Positions 40,278 to 52,059 are shown, counted from the stretch's first letter. The stretch is DNA of 64,000 nucleotides from Mesorhizobium muleiense (GCF_900099905.1 NZ_FNEE01000002.1:434001-498000), one strand, 5' to 3'. Numbers and translations are program-made. Notes: generated by a model from the letters alone, not told the origin.

Positions 40278-41546
40278 TCACCCGTGCGCCGCGAACCAGC
40301 CGTCGAGCCTCGTTTCCAGCGCCTCGACGATCGCCTCGTCGTCGAGTTCCTCGATCACCTCGGCGACGAACGCCTTGACCAGCAGGCCACGAGCGGCCTT
40401 CTCGTCGATGCCGCGCGCCATCAGGTAGAACAAGTGGCTATGATCGATCTCGGTGACGGTGGCGCCGTGGCCGCAAACGACGTCGTCGGCGAAGATTTCG
40501 AGCTCAGGCTTGGTCGAGAACTCGCCGTCATCCGACAGAAGCAGCGTGTTGCAGGCCATCTTGGCGTTGGTCTTCTGCGCGTATTGGTGGACGTTGATGC
40601 GCCCCTGGAAGACGCCGCGCGCTCTTCCCGTCACCACGTTGCGGATCACTTCCGTCGAAGCCGTATGCGGCACCGCATGGTCGAGCACCATGGTCACGTC
40701 GGTATGAGTGTCACCGGCCAGCAGGTTGATGCCGCGCAGCGTGAAATCGGCGCCTTCGCCGGTCGTCCTGACCACGATCTCCTGGCGCACCAGCTTGCCG
40801 CCGGCGTTCATCACGAACAGCGTCAGCTTCGCATTCTTGCCGAGATGCGCCTTGAACTGGGCAAGATGCGTCGCCGTATCCGGCTGCTCCTGCACGATCA
40901 GCCACATCACCTCGGCGCCCTCGTCAAGCAGAAGCTGGCTGACCGAGCTGACCAGTGCGGCGCCCTCGCCCGCCTGGCGCTCGACGATCACGGCCTTGGC
41001 GCCAACGCCGACGCGGACGCTGAGGCGGACATGCGTCTGGCCGCCGGCCTGCAGGTTCTGCAGTTCGATCGGCTTGTCCAGTTCGGTACCGTCGGCGATG
41101 TCGACAAAATAGCCGTCGGCCACGAAAGCCATATTGAGCGCGCCGATAGCATCGTCGGCGCCATAGAGGTCGAGGCCCGGTGCGATGCTGCCGTCGGTCA
41201 GCTTCTCCGACAGGCGCTGCACGGCGATGCCCTCGATTTCAGGCATTTTCGCACTCGACACGCCGTTGAGCACCGGCAGGACAGCGGATCCTTCGACGAC
41301 AGGCGCAATGGCTTTTGGGGCGGCTGCGGTATCGAAATCCGGAACCGAAGTCAATAGGCGGCGCAGGTCGGTGTAGTGCCAGGATTCGATGCGCCGCGTC
41401 GGCAGGCCGCTCTTGATCGCCTCGATGGCGTCGTCGCGCTTCAGCATCACCGTGCCGTCGCCGGGCAGCAACGACAGCCGGTCGCTGAAGGCGTCGATCA
41501 GCGCCGTTTCGGCCGGCGTTCGCTGGGGTGTCGTATGTATATTCAT
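40278..41546 (-). CDS. sufD: Fe-S assembly scaffold protein SufD
   Basis: 422-residue partner of SufB and SufC in the SufBC2D scaffold complex. The beta-helix core shows VSQLLLDEGAEVMWLIVQEQ, MVLDHAVPHTASTEVIRNVVTGRARGVFQGRINV, NTLLLSDDGEFSTKPELEIFADDVVCGHGATV and DEKAARGLLVKAFVAEVIEEL, the shared SufB/D family signatures. The start at 41546 (MNIHTTPQRT) is chosen on family length and a GGCGAG element; a longer frame reaches 41588. Confidence 0.96.
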   Translation of the reverse strand: MNIHTTPQRTPAETALIDAFSDRLSLLPGDGTVMLKRDDAIEAIKSGLPTRRIESWHYTDLRRLLTSVPDFDTAAAPKAIAPVVEGSAVLPVLNGVSSAKMPEIEGIAVQRLSEKLTDGSIAPGLDLYGADDAIGALNMAFVADGYFVDIADGTELDKPIELQNLQAGGQTHVRLSVRVGVGAKAVIVERQAGEGAALVSSVSQLLLDEGAEVMWLIVQEQPDTATHLAQFKAHLGKNAKLTLFVMNAGGKLVRQEIVVRTTGEGADFTLRGINLLAGDTHTDVTMVLDHAVPHTASTEVIRNVVTGRARGVFQGRINVHQYAQKTNAKMACNTLLLSDDGEFSTKPELEIFADDVVCGHGATVTEIDHSHLFYLMARGIDEKAARGLLVKAFVAEVIEELDDEAIVEALETRLDGWFAAHG

Positions 41547-41589
41547 CGGTCTCGCCTTGTTTGGCTTGCCTTCTTGGCCTTCTGGCATC

Positions 41590-42345
41590 TCACGCAGCTT
41601 GGCCGATCACGCCGGCATAGCCATTGGCCTCGAGGTCGAGCGCCAGCGACTTGTCGCCCGACTTGACCACCTGGCCTCTGTACAGCACGTGCACACTATC
41701 CGGCACGATGTACTGAAGCAGGCGCTGGTAGTGGGTGATGATGACGATGGCGCGGTCCGGCGCGCGCAACGCATTGACGCCTTCCGAAACGATCTTCAGC
41801 GCATCGATGTCGAGGCCGGAATCGGTCTCGTCGAGCACGCACAGCTTTGGCTCCAGAAGCTTCATCTGCAGGATCTCGGCGCGCTTCTTCTCGCCGCCGG
41901 AAAAGCCGACATTGAGCGGCCGCTTCAGCATCGCCATGTCCATGTCGAGCAAGGCGGCGGCATCCTTCACGCGCTTCAGGAATTCCGGGATCTTTAGCGG
42001 CTCCTCGCCGCGGGCCTTGCGCTGCTCGTTCATCGCCACTTTCAGGAATTCCATCGTCGCCACACCGGGTATCTCCATCGGATACTGGAAGGCGAGAAAA
42101 ATGCCTGATGTGGCGCGCTCGGCCGGGTCCATTTCGAGGATCGACCGGCCGTTGTAGAGAATGTCGCCTTCGGTCACCTCATAATCCTCGCGCCCGGCGA
42201 GGATGTAGGACAGCGTCGATTTTCCCGAGCCGTTCGGCCCCATGATGGCGGCGACCTCGCCGGCTTTCACCGTCAGGTTCAGGCCGCGGATGATCTCGGT
42301 GCCGTCATCGACGATGCGAGCATGCAAATTTCTGATTTCAAGCAT
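41590..42345 (-). CDS. sufC: Fe-S assembly ATPase SufC
   Basis: 251-residue ABC-type ATPase. Walker A GPNGSGKST, signature VGFSGGEKKRAEILQM, Walker B LCVLDETDSGLDIDAL and the ITHYQRLL switch His; the wording is that of SufC rather than of a transporter. It drives the SufBC2D complex. Located between sufB and sufD with short spacers. Confidence 0.98.
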   Translation of the reverse strand: MLEIRNLHARIVDDGTEIIRGLNLTVKAGEVAAIMGPNGSGKSTLSYILAGREDYEVTEGDILYNGRSILEMDPAERATSGIFLAFQYPMEIPGVATMEFLKVAMNEQRKARGEEPLKIPEFLKRVKDAAALLDMDMAMLKRPLNVGFSGGEKKRAEILQMKLLEPKLCVLDETDSGLDIDALKIVSEGVNALRAPDRAIVIITHYQRLLQYIVPDSVHVLYRGQVVKSGDKSLALDLEANGYAGVIGQAA

Positions 42346-42375
42346 TTTTTCTTTTCCTGAAAATTTTCGGTCCGG

Positions 42376-43893
<1,518 letters not shown>

Positions 43894-44080
43894 CAGCGTT
43901 CTCCATCCACGCCGGGGTCAAGGCCCGGCAGTTTTCAAACTATGGCACCGCGAAACCAGTACCCGCGAGGCACCCGAGGCGGCGTAAGTTCCATATAGTG
44001 CGTCCCTGCCGGGAATTCACCCGGCCACCATGAAACGCACGGCTCTACCAGGCCAAAAAGCCTGCGTTTGTTTGCCGCGC

Positions 44081-45268
44081 TCAGGCGGCCTCTTCCCTGC
44101 CTGCGCGGCGTGAGGCAATGCCTGCCAGCGCAGTGCGGAACAGTTCGATGTCCTGCGCGCTCGTTGCGTGGCCGATGGACACGCGCAAAGCGCCAAGGCT
44201 GTCATTGTATCCCATGGCTTTCAGCACATGGCTCGGGCCGACCTTGCCCGACGAACAGGCGGAACCGGCAGACAGCGCCACGCCGGCGAGGTCGAAGGCG
44301 ATCTGCGCCGTCTCGGCCTTGATGCCCGCAATAGCGAAGAATGTCGTATTGGCAAGCCTCGGCGCGCCGGTTCCGAAGATTTCCGCATCCGGCACCAGCG
44401 TTTTCACGATGGCCTCGATCTCGTCGCGGCGGCTGCCGACGTCGTCGATGCGCTTCAATCCGATCAGGGCTTCGCGCGCCGCTGCGCCAAAACCGGCGAT
44501 CGCGGCCAGGTTTTCAGTGCCGCCGCGATGACCCTTTTCCTGGCCACCGCCTGATATCAAGGGCCTGGGCATCATCAGTTCAGCGGCGGCGATAATGGCG
44601 CCAACGCCCTTGGGACCGCCGATCTTGTGCGAAGACAGAATCAAGTAATCGGCATAACCCGCTGACATATCGAGCGGAATGCGACCGGCAGCCTGCACGG
44701 CGTCGACGACCAGGATGCCGCCCGCCGCCTTGACGATTTCGGCGATGCGCCCGACCGGCTGGATGACGCCGGTCTCGTTGTTGGCGGCATGGATCGCCAC
44801 CAGCGGCAGGCCGTCCGCCTTGTCATGACGGCCAAGTGCCGCCGCCAGCGCGTCCAGCCTGACAATGCCGTCGGCATCGACGCCGATGCGTGTTACCCGG
44901 GCTGCCGGAAAGCGCCCGCCATTCAGCACACAAGGATGATCGGCTTCGCAGACATAGAGCCGGCTCATGCGGACAGTGCCGCGCCCCATCTGCCAATCCG
45001 GCGTCAGCAGCGTCGAGGCGGCTTCCGTCGCACCGGAGGTGAACACGACATGCTCGGCGCCGGCGTTGACCAGCAGCGCCACATCGCGCCTTGCATTCTC
45101 GATCAGCCGCCGTGCGGCACGACCTTCGGCATGGACCGACGACGGGTTGGCGGCAGTATCGAGCGCGGCAATCATTGCCGTGCGCGCCGCGGCAAGCAGC
45201 GGCGCGCTGGCATTGTAGTCGAGATAGGCGCGTCTTCCGGCCATTTTCGTTTCGATCGGTCCCTTCAA
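44081..45268 (-). CDS. Cysteine desulfurase, IscS/NifS-like (group I)
   Basis: 395-residue PLP aminotransferase class V protein. Features: YLDYNASAPLL, VHAEGRAARRLIENARRDVA, PLP-Lys in SSHKIGGPKGVGAI, GGGQEKGHRGGTENLAAIAGFG, and the active-site loop LSAGSACSSGKVGPSHVL, a longer loop as in group I. Both group I and group II desulfurases in one operon is usual in Rhizobiales. The start is ATG 45268 or ATG 45244. First gene of the suf operon, with a candidate Irr box about 110 bases upstream. Confidence 0.95.
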   Translation of the reverse strand: MKGPIETKMAGRRAYLDYNASAPLLAAARTAMIAALDTAANPSSVHAEGRAARRLIENARRDVALLVNAGAEHVVFTSGATEAASTLLTPDWQMGRGTVRMSRLYVCEADHPCVLNGGRFPAARVTRIGVDADGIVRLDALAAALGRHDKADGLPLVAIHAANNETGVIQPVGRIAEIVKAAGGILVVDAVQAAGRIPLDMSAGYADYLILSSHKIGGPKGVGAIIAAAELMMPRPLISGGGQEKGHRGGTENLAAIAGFGAAAREALIGLKRIDDVGSRRDEIEAIVKTLVPDAEIFGTGAPRLANTTFFAIAGIKAETAQIAFDLAGVALSAGSACSSGKVGPSHVLKAMGYNDSLGALRVSIGHATSAQDIELFRTALAGIASRRAGREEAA

Positions 45269-45378
45269 GAGCCATTCCGCGAGGATAGCGCGTTATTTCC
45301 TTGAAATTGCAAGGCAAGCCGTCCTATTTACGCGACTTGCGGCGTGGATGGCCGAACCACGACGTTTTGGCCACCCAG

Positions 45379-45395
45379 TTTTGAACAATTCTAAA
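45379..45395. promoter_or_regulatory. Candidate Irr box (ICE-like) upstream of the suf operon
   Basis: TTTTGAA-CAA-TTCTAAA is one base off the Rhizobiales Irr motif TTTAGAA-N3-TTCTAAA as I remember it. It lies between the divergent desulfurase/suf operon and the hydrolase gene. The suf operon is a known iron-regulated target in alphaproteobacteria. A second short palindrome TTCTAAGAA follows at about 45401. Confidence 0.6.
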
Positions 45396-45502
45396 CTAGC
45401 TTCTAAGAAGACGCTCGCCCTGCGTCAAGGCCTGCGGAAGACTGGGGCCAGAGGAAGAGTTGTTCCAAGCGCCGCGCATTCTTATGCCATGTGGAGTATT
45501 TT

Positions 45503-46177
45503 ATGCCTGAGGTCATTTTCACCGGTCCGGCCGGCCGCCTGGAGGGTCGCTACCAGCCTTCCAAGGAAAAGAGCGCGCCGATCGCCATCATCCTGCATCC
45601 GCACCCACAGTTCGGCGGCACGATGAACAACAAGATCGTCTACGACCTCTTCTACATGTTCCAGAAGCGGGATTTCACCACGCTGCGCTTCAATTTCCGC
45701 GGCATCGGCCGCAGCCAGGGCGAATTCGACCACGGCACCGGCGAATTGTCGGATGCGGCCGCGGCACTTGACTGGGTGCAGTCGCTGCATCCGGATTCCA
45801 AGAGCTGCTGGGTCGCCGGCTATTCGTTCGGCTCGTGGATCGGCATGCAGCTTCTGATGCGCCGGCCGGAGATCGAAGGCTTCATCTCGATCGCGCCGCA
45901 GCCCAACACCTATGATTTCTCGTTCCTGGCGCCCTGCCCGTCGTCCGGCCTCATCATCCATGGCGACGCCGACAAGGTCGCGCCGCCAAAGGACGTGCAG
46001 GGGCTGGTCGACAAGCTGCACACGCAAAAGGGTATCACCATCACCCAGAAGACCTTGCCCGGCGCCAACCATTTCTTCTCCAACGATGCGGACCTCTTGC
46101 TCCAGGAATGCGCGGACTATCTCGATCGCCGTCTGGCAGGCGAGTTGTCCGACCCGCGGCCGAAACGGTTGAGATAG
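45503..46177 (+). CDS. Alpha/beta hydrolase family protein
   Basis: 224 residues with the fold elements HPHPQFGGTMNNKIVYDL (oxyanion region), RFNFRGIGRSQG, the nucleophile elbow GYSFGSWIG (Ser in GxSxG near residue 114), HGDADKVAPP (Asp) and GANHFF (His). This subgroup, close to the dienelactone-hydrolase-like proteins widespread in Proteobacteria, has no established substrate. GGAG 7 bases before the ATG at 45503 decides against the ATG four codons upstream. It is divergent from the suf operon. Confidence 0.88.
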   Translation: MPEVIFTGPAGRLEGRYQPSKEKSAPIAIILHPHPQFGGTMNNKIVYDLFYMFQKRDFTTLRFNFRGIGRSQGEFDHGTGELSDAAAALDWVQSLHPDSKSCWVAGYSFGSWIGMQLLMRRPEIEGFISIAPQPNTYDFSFLAPCPSSGLIIHGDADKVAPPKDVQGLVDKLHTQKGITITQKTLPGANHFFSNDADLLLQECADYLDRRLAGELSDPRPKRLR

Positions 46178-46382
46178 GCCGAACAGCGAAGATATCTCCG
46201 GCATCCCGCGTCGGGCTCTGTCGCAGGATATGGCATTCGATTCGAAGCCGTGCCGCGCCGTTACAGCGGTCAGGTGGCAAAACCGGATTCCCCTTTTGCT
46301 GACCGCGCTTGGATGCTAAACGCCCGCGTTCACGCATGCCACGCCCGATCCGCTTCGGTCGGGCGCTTTCGGGAAAGAAAAA

Positions 46383-47636
46383 ATGTCCGCCTTCAAATCC
46401 GATTTCCTGCGCGTAATGAGCGAGCGTGGTTTCATCCACCAGATTTCGGATGATGCCGGCCTCGACCAGCTTTTCGCCAGGGAAACGGTGACCGCCTATG
46501 TCGGCTACGATGCCACCGCGACCAGCCTGCATATCGGCAATCTGATATCCGCGACCATGCTCTACTGGCTGCAGGAGACCGGCCACAGGCCGATCGCACT
46601 GATGGGCGGCGGCACTTCGATGATCGGCGATCCTTCCTTCCGCGACGACCAGCGCAAGCTTTTGACGCCTGAGGCCATCGCCACCAACATCGAGGGCATC
46701 AAGCGCATCTTCGGCCGCATCCTGCGTTTCGGCGACGGTCCAAACGACTCGATCATGGTCAACAATGCCGACTGGCTGATGAAGCTCAACTATGTCGAGT
46801 TCCTGCGCGATGTCGGCCGGCATTTTTCGGTCAACCGCATGCTGACCTTCGACAGCGTCAAGCTGAGGCTCGAGCGCGAGCAATCGCTCTCCTTCCTCGA
46901 ATTCAACTACATGATCCTGCAGGGCTATGATTTCGTCGAGCTCAGCCGGCGCTATGGCTGCCGCCTGCAGATGGGCGGATCGGACCAGTGGGGCAATATC
47001 ATCAACGGCGTCGATCTCGGACACCGCATGGGCACGCCGCAGCTTTATGCCCTGACCACACCGCTGCTGACGACGTCGTCAGGCGCCAAGATGGGCAAAT
47101 CGGCCAAGGGCGCGGTCTGGCTGAACGGCGACCTCTACTCGCCCTATGATTTCTGGCAGTACTGGCGCAACACCGAGGACGCCGACGTCACGCGCTTCCT
47201 CAAGATTTTCACCCGCCTGCCGCTCAGCGAGATCGCGCGGCTCGCCGCGCTTGGCGGCTCAGAGATCAACGAGGCCAAGAAGGTCCTGGCCACGGAAACG
47301 ACGGCCATCGTGCACGGCCGCGAAGCGGCCGAGCAAGCCGAGGAAACCGCGCGCAAGACGTTTGAAGAAGGCGCGCTGGCCGAAACGCTGCCGACCGTCG
47401 AGGTCGGCAAGGCCGATCTGGAAAGCGGCGTCGGCATATTGTCGCTGTTCGTTGCCGCCGGGCTTGCCGCGTCCAACGGCGAGGCGCGGCGACACATCCA
47501 GGGCGGCGCGGTGCGCCTCAACGACCAGTCCGTGTCCGACGATCGCCGGTTGGTGACACTTGAGGATCTAGGTCCGGAACAGGTCGTTAAGCTGTCGCTC
47601 GGCAAGAAAAAACACGTTCTGGTGCGGCCGGTCTGA
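46383..47636 (+). CDS. tyrS: Tyrosyl-tRNA synthetase
   Basis: 417-residue class I synthetase. HIGH-type motif SLHIGNL near residue 40, the Tyr site [22 protein letters not shown]-type motif [14 protein letters not shown], and a C-terminal S4 domain beginning [25 protein letters not shown]. Full length. A hairpin GCCCGA...TCGGGC about 20 bases upstream may end the preceding gene. Confidence 0.97.
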   Translation: MSAFKSDFLRVMSERGFIHQISDDAGLDQLFARETVTAYVGYDATATSLHIGNLISATMLYWLQETGHRPIALMGGGTSMIGDPSFRDDQRKLLTPEAIATNIEGIKRIFGRILRFGDGPNDSIMVNNADWLMKLNYVEFLRDVGRHFSVNRMLTFDSVKLRLEREQSLSFLEFNYMILQGYDFVELSRRYGCRLQMGGSDQWGNIINGVDLGHRMGTPQLYALTTPLLTTSSGAKMGKSAKGAVWLNGDLYSPYDFWQYWRNTEDADVTRFLKIFTRLPLSEIARLAALGGSEINEAKKVLATETTAIVHGREAAEQAEETARKTFEEGALAETLPTVEVGKADLESGVGILSLFVAAGLAASNGEARRHIQGGAVRLNDQSVSDDRRLVTLEDLGPEQVVKLSLGKKKHVLVRPV

Positions 47637-47939
47637 CCGGCGCTTGATCGATCAAGATGGAATCGGGATGGGGCTTCATTAGTCCTTTCCCGAAACCGGT
47701 TTCACATCTTGCTGCGCTGACCTTCGGTTCGGGATCACGGCCCAGGTAAAACCTAATCAGGTAGGTACTGAGAAGGGCCGAGATGGGTGAATATTGCCAT
47801 TCGTCTCATCTATCGGAGCGAGCAGGTAGCCCCATAAGCCGACACCTTGGATACCGTGATCCTCGACGACTTGTCTCACCTCGATAGCGGACGAGATCAT
47901 TGTTGACGGCGGCGATCCCGGATTACGACCGCGAAGCGG
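47637..47939. other. Gene-free convergent spacer between tyrS and groEL
   Basis: 303 bases without a supportable gene. Two perfect palindromes: CTTGATCGATCAAG (47643-47656) and GAAACCGGTTTC (47692-47703). It marks the change from core genes to the respiratory accessory region. Confidence 0.6.
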
Positions 47940-49583
47940 TCAGAAATCCAAATCCATATCGTGATGATGATGCTCGTGACCGGGAAGCTCCGGCGGCGGC
48001 GGGCCAGGCACTTCGGCCACCATCGCCTCCGTCATGATGAGGAGGCCTGCCACCGAGGCTGCGCCCTGGAGCGCCGTTCGCACCACCTTGGCCGGGTCGA
48101 TGATGCCCTTTGACACCAGATCCGCGTACACGCCCGATTGGGCATCGTAGCCATAGGCGTTGTCGTCGTTTTCGAGGATCCCGGCGATGACGACCGAGCC
48201 TTCCAGGCCGGCATTGATCGCGATTTGCCGAGCCGGCCAGGTGATCGCCTTCCTGACGATCGCGATGCCGACCTGCTGGTCCTCGTTGCTGCCCTTGAGC
48301 TTCTTGAGCGCCCTGCCGGCGCGCAGTAAGGCGACCCCACCGCCGGGGAGAATGCCCTCTGCAACCGCGGCTCTTGTCGCGTTCATCGCGTCATCGATGC
48401 GATCCTTCTTCTCCCTGACCTCGACTTCGGTTGCACCGCCGACCCGGATAACGGCGACGCCACCGGCGAGCCTGGCCAGCCGCTCCTGGAGGTTCTCGCG
48501 GTCGAAATCGGAGGTGGTTTCAGCAAGCTCGAGCTTGATCTCGGCGATGCGGGCCTCGATGCTTTCCCGCTCGCCGGCGCCGCCGACGATCGTGGTGTTT
48601 GCCTTGTCGATCATCACCTTCTTGGTGCGCCCGAGCATATCGAGGGAAGCATGTTCGAGCTTGATGCCCAAATCCTCGGAGATCACCGTTCCGCCGGTCA
48701 TCAGCGCGAGATCCTGCAGCATCGCCTTGCGGCGGTTTCCGTAGGCCGGCGCCTTCACGGCTGCAACCTTGAGAGCGCCGCGCAACTTGTTGACCACCAG
48801 CGCCGCCATCACCTCACTCTCGACATCCTCGGCGATGATGAGCAGCGGCTTGCCGGCCTGCACCACCTTCTCCAGCAGCGGCAGTATTTCGTTCAGACTG
48901 GACAGTTTCTTCTCGCTGACGAGGACATAGGCATCCTGCATCTCGACCCGCATCTTTGCGCGATTGGTGATGAAATGGGGCGAGATATAGCCGCGGTCGA
49001 ACTGCATGCCCTCGACGAATTCGAGTTCGGTTTCGAGCGACGTCCCGTCCTCGACAGTGATCACGCCGTCATTGCCGACCCTCTTCATGGCGTCGGCGAG
49101 GCAGCGGCCGATCTCCCTGTCGCCGTTGGCCGAGATGGTCCCGACTTGCGCAATCTCGACGTTCGAGGTGACCTTCGTGGCGTTGTTTTTGAGTTCCGCG
49201 ACGACGGCTTCGACCGCGAGATCGATGCCGCGTTTCAGGTCCATGGGATTCATGCCGGCGGCCACCGCCTTGGCGCCCTCCCGGGCGATCGCATGCGCGA
49301 GCACGACGGCGGTGGTCGTGCCGTCGCCGGCCTGATGGGAGGTTTTTGTTGCTATCTCGCGCACCATCTGGGCGCCCATGTTCTCGAACTTGTTGTCGAG
49401 TTCGATTTCCCTGGCGACGGTCACGCCGTCCTTCGTGACCCTTGGCGCGCCGTGCTCCCTGCCGATCGCGACGTTGCGCCCCCGCGGGCCAAGCGTGACG
49501 CTCACCGCATTCGCCAGGATGTCAATGCCGCGCAGCATTCTGTCGCGAGCTTCGAACGAGAACATGATTTCCTTGGCAGTCAT
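47940..49583 (-). CDS. groEL: Chaperonin GroEL paralogue with His-rich C-terminus
   Basis: 547-residue Hsp60. ATP site [31 protein letters not shown] and [16 protein letters not shown] are intact, so ATPase and ring assembly are likely. The C-terminus differs from the standard GGM repeat: it ends in a proline-rich [10 protein letters not shown] followed by [12 protein letters not shown], a possible metal-binding tail. No groES lies next to it. The start at 49583 has AAGGA 8 bases upstream. It is the last gene of the SCO1-80aa-hemA-groEL operon, so a role in folding the adjacent oxidase or haem enzyme is plausible (inference). Confidence 0.93.
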   Translation of the reverse strand: MTAKEIMFSFEARDRMLRGIDILANAVSVTLGPRGRNVAIGREHGAPRVTKDGVTVAREIELDNKFENMGAQMVREIATKTSHQAGDGTTTAVVLAHAIAREGAKAVAAGMNPMDLKRGIDLAVEAVVAELKNNATKVTSNVEIAQVGTISANGDREIGRCLADAMKRVGNDGVITVEDGTSLETELEFVEGMQFDRGYISPHFITNRAKMRVEMQDAYVLVSEKKLSSLNEILPLLEKVVQAGKPLLIIAEDVESEVMAALVVNKLRGALKVAAVKAPAYGNRRKAMLQDLALMTGGTVISEDLGIKLEHASLDMLGRTKKVMIDKANTTIVGGAGERESIEARIAEIKLELAETTSDFDRENLQERLARLAGGVAVIRVGGATEVEVREKKDRIDDAMNATRAAVAEGILPGGGVALLRAGRALKKLKGSNEDQQVGIAIVRKAITWPARQIAINAGLEGSVVIAGILENDDNAYGYDAQSGVYADLVSKGIIDPAKVVRTALQGAASVAGLLIMTEAMVAEVPGPPPPELPGHEHHHHDMDLDF

Positions 49584-49637
49584 TTCCTTGATCCTTAAGA
49601 CCAAATCTTCGGGAACGGCGACGCCTCATTCGGCCGC

Positions 49638-50996
49638 TCAGGCGAGATTGTCCCGTGGCAGCCCGAGCCGATTCCAGACATCGAACAAAGCTGCCGCGAG
49701 CCGATCAATCATGATGTCCTCATGACAGGGTGTCGGCGTGATGCGCAGCCGCTCAGTTCCCTTCGCCACAGTCGGATAATTGATCGGCTGGATATAGATG
49801 TCGTGATCGCTCAGCAGCAGGTCGCTCGCCGCTTTGCAATGCGCCGGATCGCCGACTGCCACCGGAACGATATGGGTGTCGCTCAGGATGACCGGCAGCG
49901 CAGCGGCACCCAGCGCCGCCTTGACCCGCCGGACGCGATCCTGCTGGCGCTTGCGCTCCCAGTGCGAGGTTTTCAGATGCCGGATCGCCGCTGTGGCCGC
50001 GGCGCAGATCGCCGGCGGCAACGCGGTGGTGAAGATGAAACCCGGAGCATAGGAACGAACCGCATCGATCAGCACAGCACTTCCCGTGATATAGCCGCCG
50101 AGGCAGCCGAAGGCCTTGGCGAGCGTGCCTTCGATCACATCGATCCGGTTCATGGCGCCGTCGCGCGCGGCGATGCCGGCGCCGCGAGGGCCGTACATGC
50201 CCACAGCATGGACCTCGTCGAGATAGGTCATTGCGCCGTAACGATCGGCGATTTCGCAAATGCGATTGATTGGCGCGACGTCGCCGTCCATCGAATAGAG
50301 ACTTTCGAAGACGATGAGTTTTGGCCGATCCGGACCCGCTGCCTTCAACAATTCCTCGAGATGATCGACGTCGTTGTGGCGGAAGATGCTCTTCTGCGTA
50401 CCGGACTGACGGATACCTTCGATCATCGAATTGTGGTTGAGCGCATCGGACAGGATCAGACAACCGGGGATCAGCTTGGCGATGGTCGAGATGCCAGTCT
50501 GGTTCGAAACATAGCCGGACGTAAAGACCAGTGCCGCCTCCTTGCCGTGGAGATCGGCAAGCTCGCTCTCGAGCTCTAGGAGCGGATGGCTGGTGCCGGA
50601 GATATTGCGCGTCCCGCCGGCCCCCGTTCCCAGGCGGGTAGCAGTCTCCACCATGGCGGCGACCACTTTTGGGTGTTGTCCCATCCCGAGATAGTCGTTG
50701 GAGCACCAGATCACGACGTCCTTCGGTCCATGCGGGGAATGCCACACGGCATTGGGAAAGCGTCCGGCGACGCGCTCAAGGTCCGCGAACACACGGTAGC
50801 GCCGTTCCTCCTGCAGACGCGCGATCGCATCTGCAAAGAAACCGTCATAACTCGTATTGCCTGGCACCAAGATACGGCCTTGCCCATCGGCCATATCGCC
50901 CGCATCTCCGGTCATCGGAGGTCCAAATCGCCGCGGCGCAAGGACGTTCTTTACGCCGCCAGGTTTGCCGGTGTGCAACGCTGTGGGTTCCGCCAT
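49638..50996 (-). CDS. hemA: 5-aminolevulinate synthase (accessory copy)
   Basis: 452-residue PLP enzyme joining glycine and succinyl-CoA to make 5-aminolevulinate, the first haem precursor in alphaproteobacteria. Core motifs: [49 protein letters not shown], the PLP-Lys in [15 protein letters not shown] and [10 protein letters not shown]. There is an N-terminal extension of about 50 residues before [13 protein letters not shown], the normal beginning; an internal start (Met28 or Met35) is possible. Placement beside SCO1 and a cbb3-type operon suggests a dedicated haem supply. Confidence 0.92.
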   Translation of the reverse strand: MAEPTALHTGKPGGVKNVLAPRRFGPPMTGDAGDMADGQGRILVPGNTSYDGFFADAIARLQEERRYRVFADLERVAGRFPNAVWHSPHGPKDVVIWCSNDYLGMGQHPKVVAAMVETATRLGTGAGGTRNISGTSHPLLELESELADLHGKEAALVFTSGYVSNQTGISTIAKLIPGCLILSDALNHNSMIEGIRQSGTQKSIFRHNDVDHLEELLKAAGPDRPKLIVFESLYSMDGDVAPINRICEIADRYGAMTYLDEVHAVGMYGPRGAGIAARDGAMNRIDVIEGTLAKAFGCLGGYITGSAVLIDAVRSYAPGFIFTTALPPAICAAATAAIRHLKTSHWERKRQQDRVRRVKAALGAAALPVILSDTHIVPVAVGDPAHCKAASDLLLSDHDIYIQPINYPTVAKGTERLRITPTPCHEDIMIDRLAAALFDVWNRLGLPRDNLA

Positions 50997-51067
50997 CGCC
51001 TGATTCCCCTGCTTGCATACGAATTATGTCGAAGCGCGATGCGCGCCGATCCCGCTGGCATAGTTCC

Positions 51068-51310
51068 TCACGACCCGCTTTTAGGAAGGTCGAAATTGAG
51101 CTGCAACATTCGCGCGATGTTTATCAGAATTGTCTCGCAGACCTTATCTTGATTAGGATCCAGATATTTGACAGTCCAGTTTGCCCCGTTCTCCTTGGTT
51201 TCGAGCCGCTGAATCACAAAATCAGTGACGTGCTCGCATCCCGGCTCCTTATGAAGATCCGCGAGGATCAATGCCTTAAGCTCCGAAGCCTCCTTTGTAT
51301 GTCTTTGCAT
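51068..51310 (-). CDS. Hypothetical protein, 80 residues
   Basis: MQRHTKEASELKALILADLHKEPGCEH followed by a VTDFVIQRLE-ANWTVKYLD strand pair and a helix ARMLQLNFDLPKSG. No signal peptide or membrane segment; mixed alpha/beta with one Cys-Glu-His patch. AAGGAG lies 8 bases before the ATG at 51310, which decides against the longer frame to 51334. I do not recognise a family. It lies between SCO1 and hemA on the same strand. Confidence 0.7.
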   Translation of the reverse strand: MQRHTKEASELKALILADLHKEPGCEHVTDFVIQRLETKENGANWTVKYLDPNQDKVCETILINIARMLQLNFDLPKSGS

Positions 51311-51390
51311 GGTCGCTCTCCTTCCGGATGACAACTTTCTATGGATCGCTCAACTGCATAATCGTGATGTCCGTCATCCCAGGGCTGGTG

Positions 51391-51996
51391 TCATCGCACC
51401 AGTTCACCCAACCTAGCGGCAATGCCGCTGCTTGGTGTGTCAGAGTCTAGCCCCTCCACGAATTGCCCCTGTGGGTTCATGATGTAGATGTGGGTGCCGT
51501 GATCCATTAGGTAGTCGTCGCCGCCCGCCTCGCCCCGGCGCGCCACACCATAGGCGCCATATGCCTCCGAAACCGCAGCGATCTGTTGCGGGCTGCCGGT
51601 CAGTCCCACGATGCGCTGATCGAACGCTGCGGTAAAGCTTCCCATCACCTCAGGCGTGTCGCGTTCGGGATCGACAGTGATGAAGAGCGGTTGCAGTTTT
51701 GCGGCGTCGGGGCCGAGTTCCTCAATCGCCGCGGCGATTGATGACAGCGTCGTCGGACAGATGTCGGGACAAGAAGTATAGCCGAAGAAAACCAGCAGCC
51801 ATTTGCCGCGATAAGTCTCATCGGTGACCGTCGTGCCGTCCGGCGCCGTAAGCGTGAATGGGCCACCGACCGTCACAGGCGCCGTGTCGGCCCGCACGAG
51901 CGGTTGGCAGATCAACAGGGCCGCTGCGAATATGATGCAGAAGAGGGTATGCGGACCGTAGGCCCAGGGGCTGAGGAGTCCATGCCGCCGCTTCAT
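51391..51996 (-). CDS. SCO1/SenC family copper chaperone
   Basis: 201-residue thioredoxin-fold protein held by an N-terminal membrane anchor (LFCIIFAAALLICQPL). The Cu-binding CxxxC is present as TSCPDICPTT (Cys76, Cys80) and the His ligand in LMDHGTHIYIM. Such proteins put copper into cytochrome oxidases. GGAGG 7 bases before ATG 51996 sets the start. First gene of the minus-strand operon and divergent from the cupredoxin/oxidase operon. Confidence 0.92.
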   Translation of the reverse strand: MKRRHGLLSPWAYGPHTLFCIIFAAALLICQPLVRADTAPVTVGGPFTLTAPDGTTVTDETYRGKWLLVFFGYTSCPDICPTTLSSIAAAIEELGPDAAKLQPLFITVDPERDTPEVMGSFTAAFDQRIVGLTGSPQQIAAVSEAYGAYGVARRGEAGGDDYLMDHGTHIYIMNPQGQFVEGLDSDTPSSGIAARLGELVR

Positions 51997-52042
51997 CAAG
52001 TACCTCCGGCACTTCGAGAATGACGCACCAACCCCCGCGTGT

Positions 52043-52059
52043 GTTTGTGATTAACAAAC
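52043..52059. promoter_or_regulatory. Palindrome in the SCO1/oxidase divergent promoter
   Basis: GTTTGT-GATTA-ACAAAC, a perfect 6-bp inverted repeat with a 5-bp centre, 47 bases upstream of the SCO1 start and 114 bases upstream of the cupredoxin gene. It fits no Fnr/FixK (TTGAT-N4-ATCAA) consensus. Regulator unknown. Confidence 0.4.

Noticed and set aside
46346..46375. Hairpin before tyrS as a T-box riboswitch
   Set aside because: Only a short GCCCGA/TCGGGC stem is seen; there is no T-box sequence or specifier structure, and T-boxes are not expected in alphaproteobacteria.
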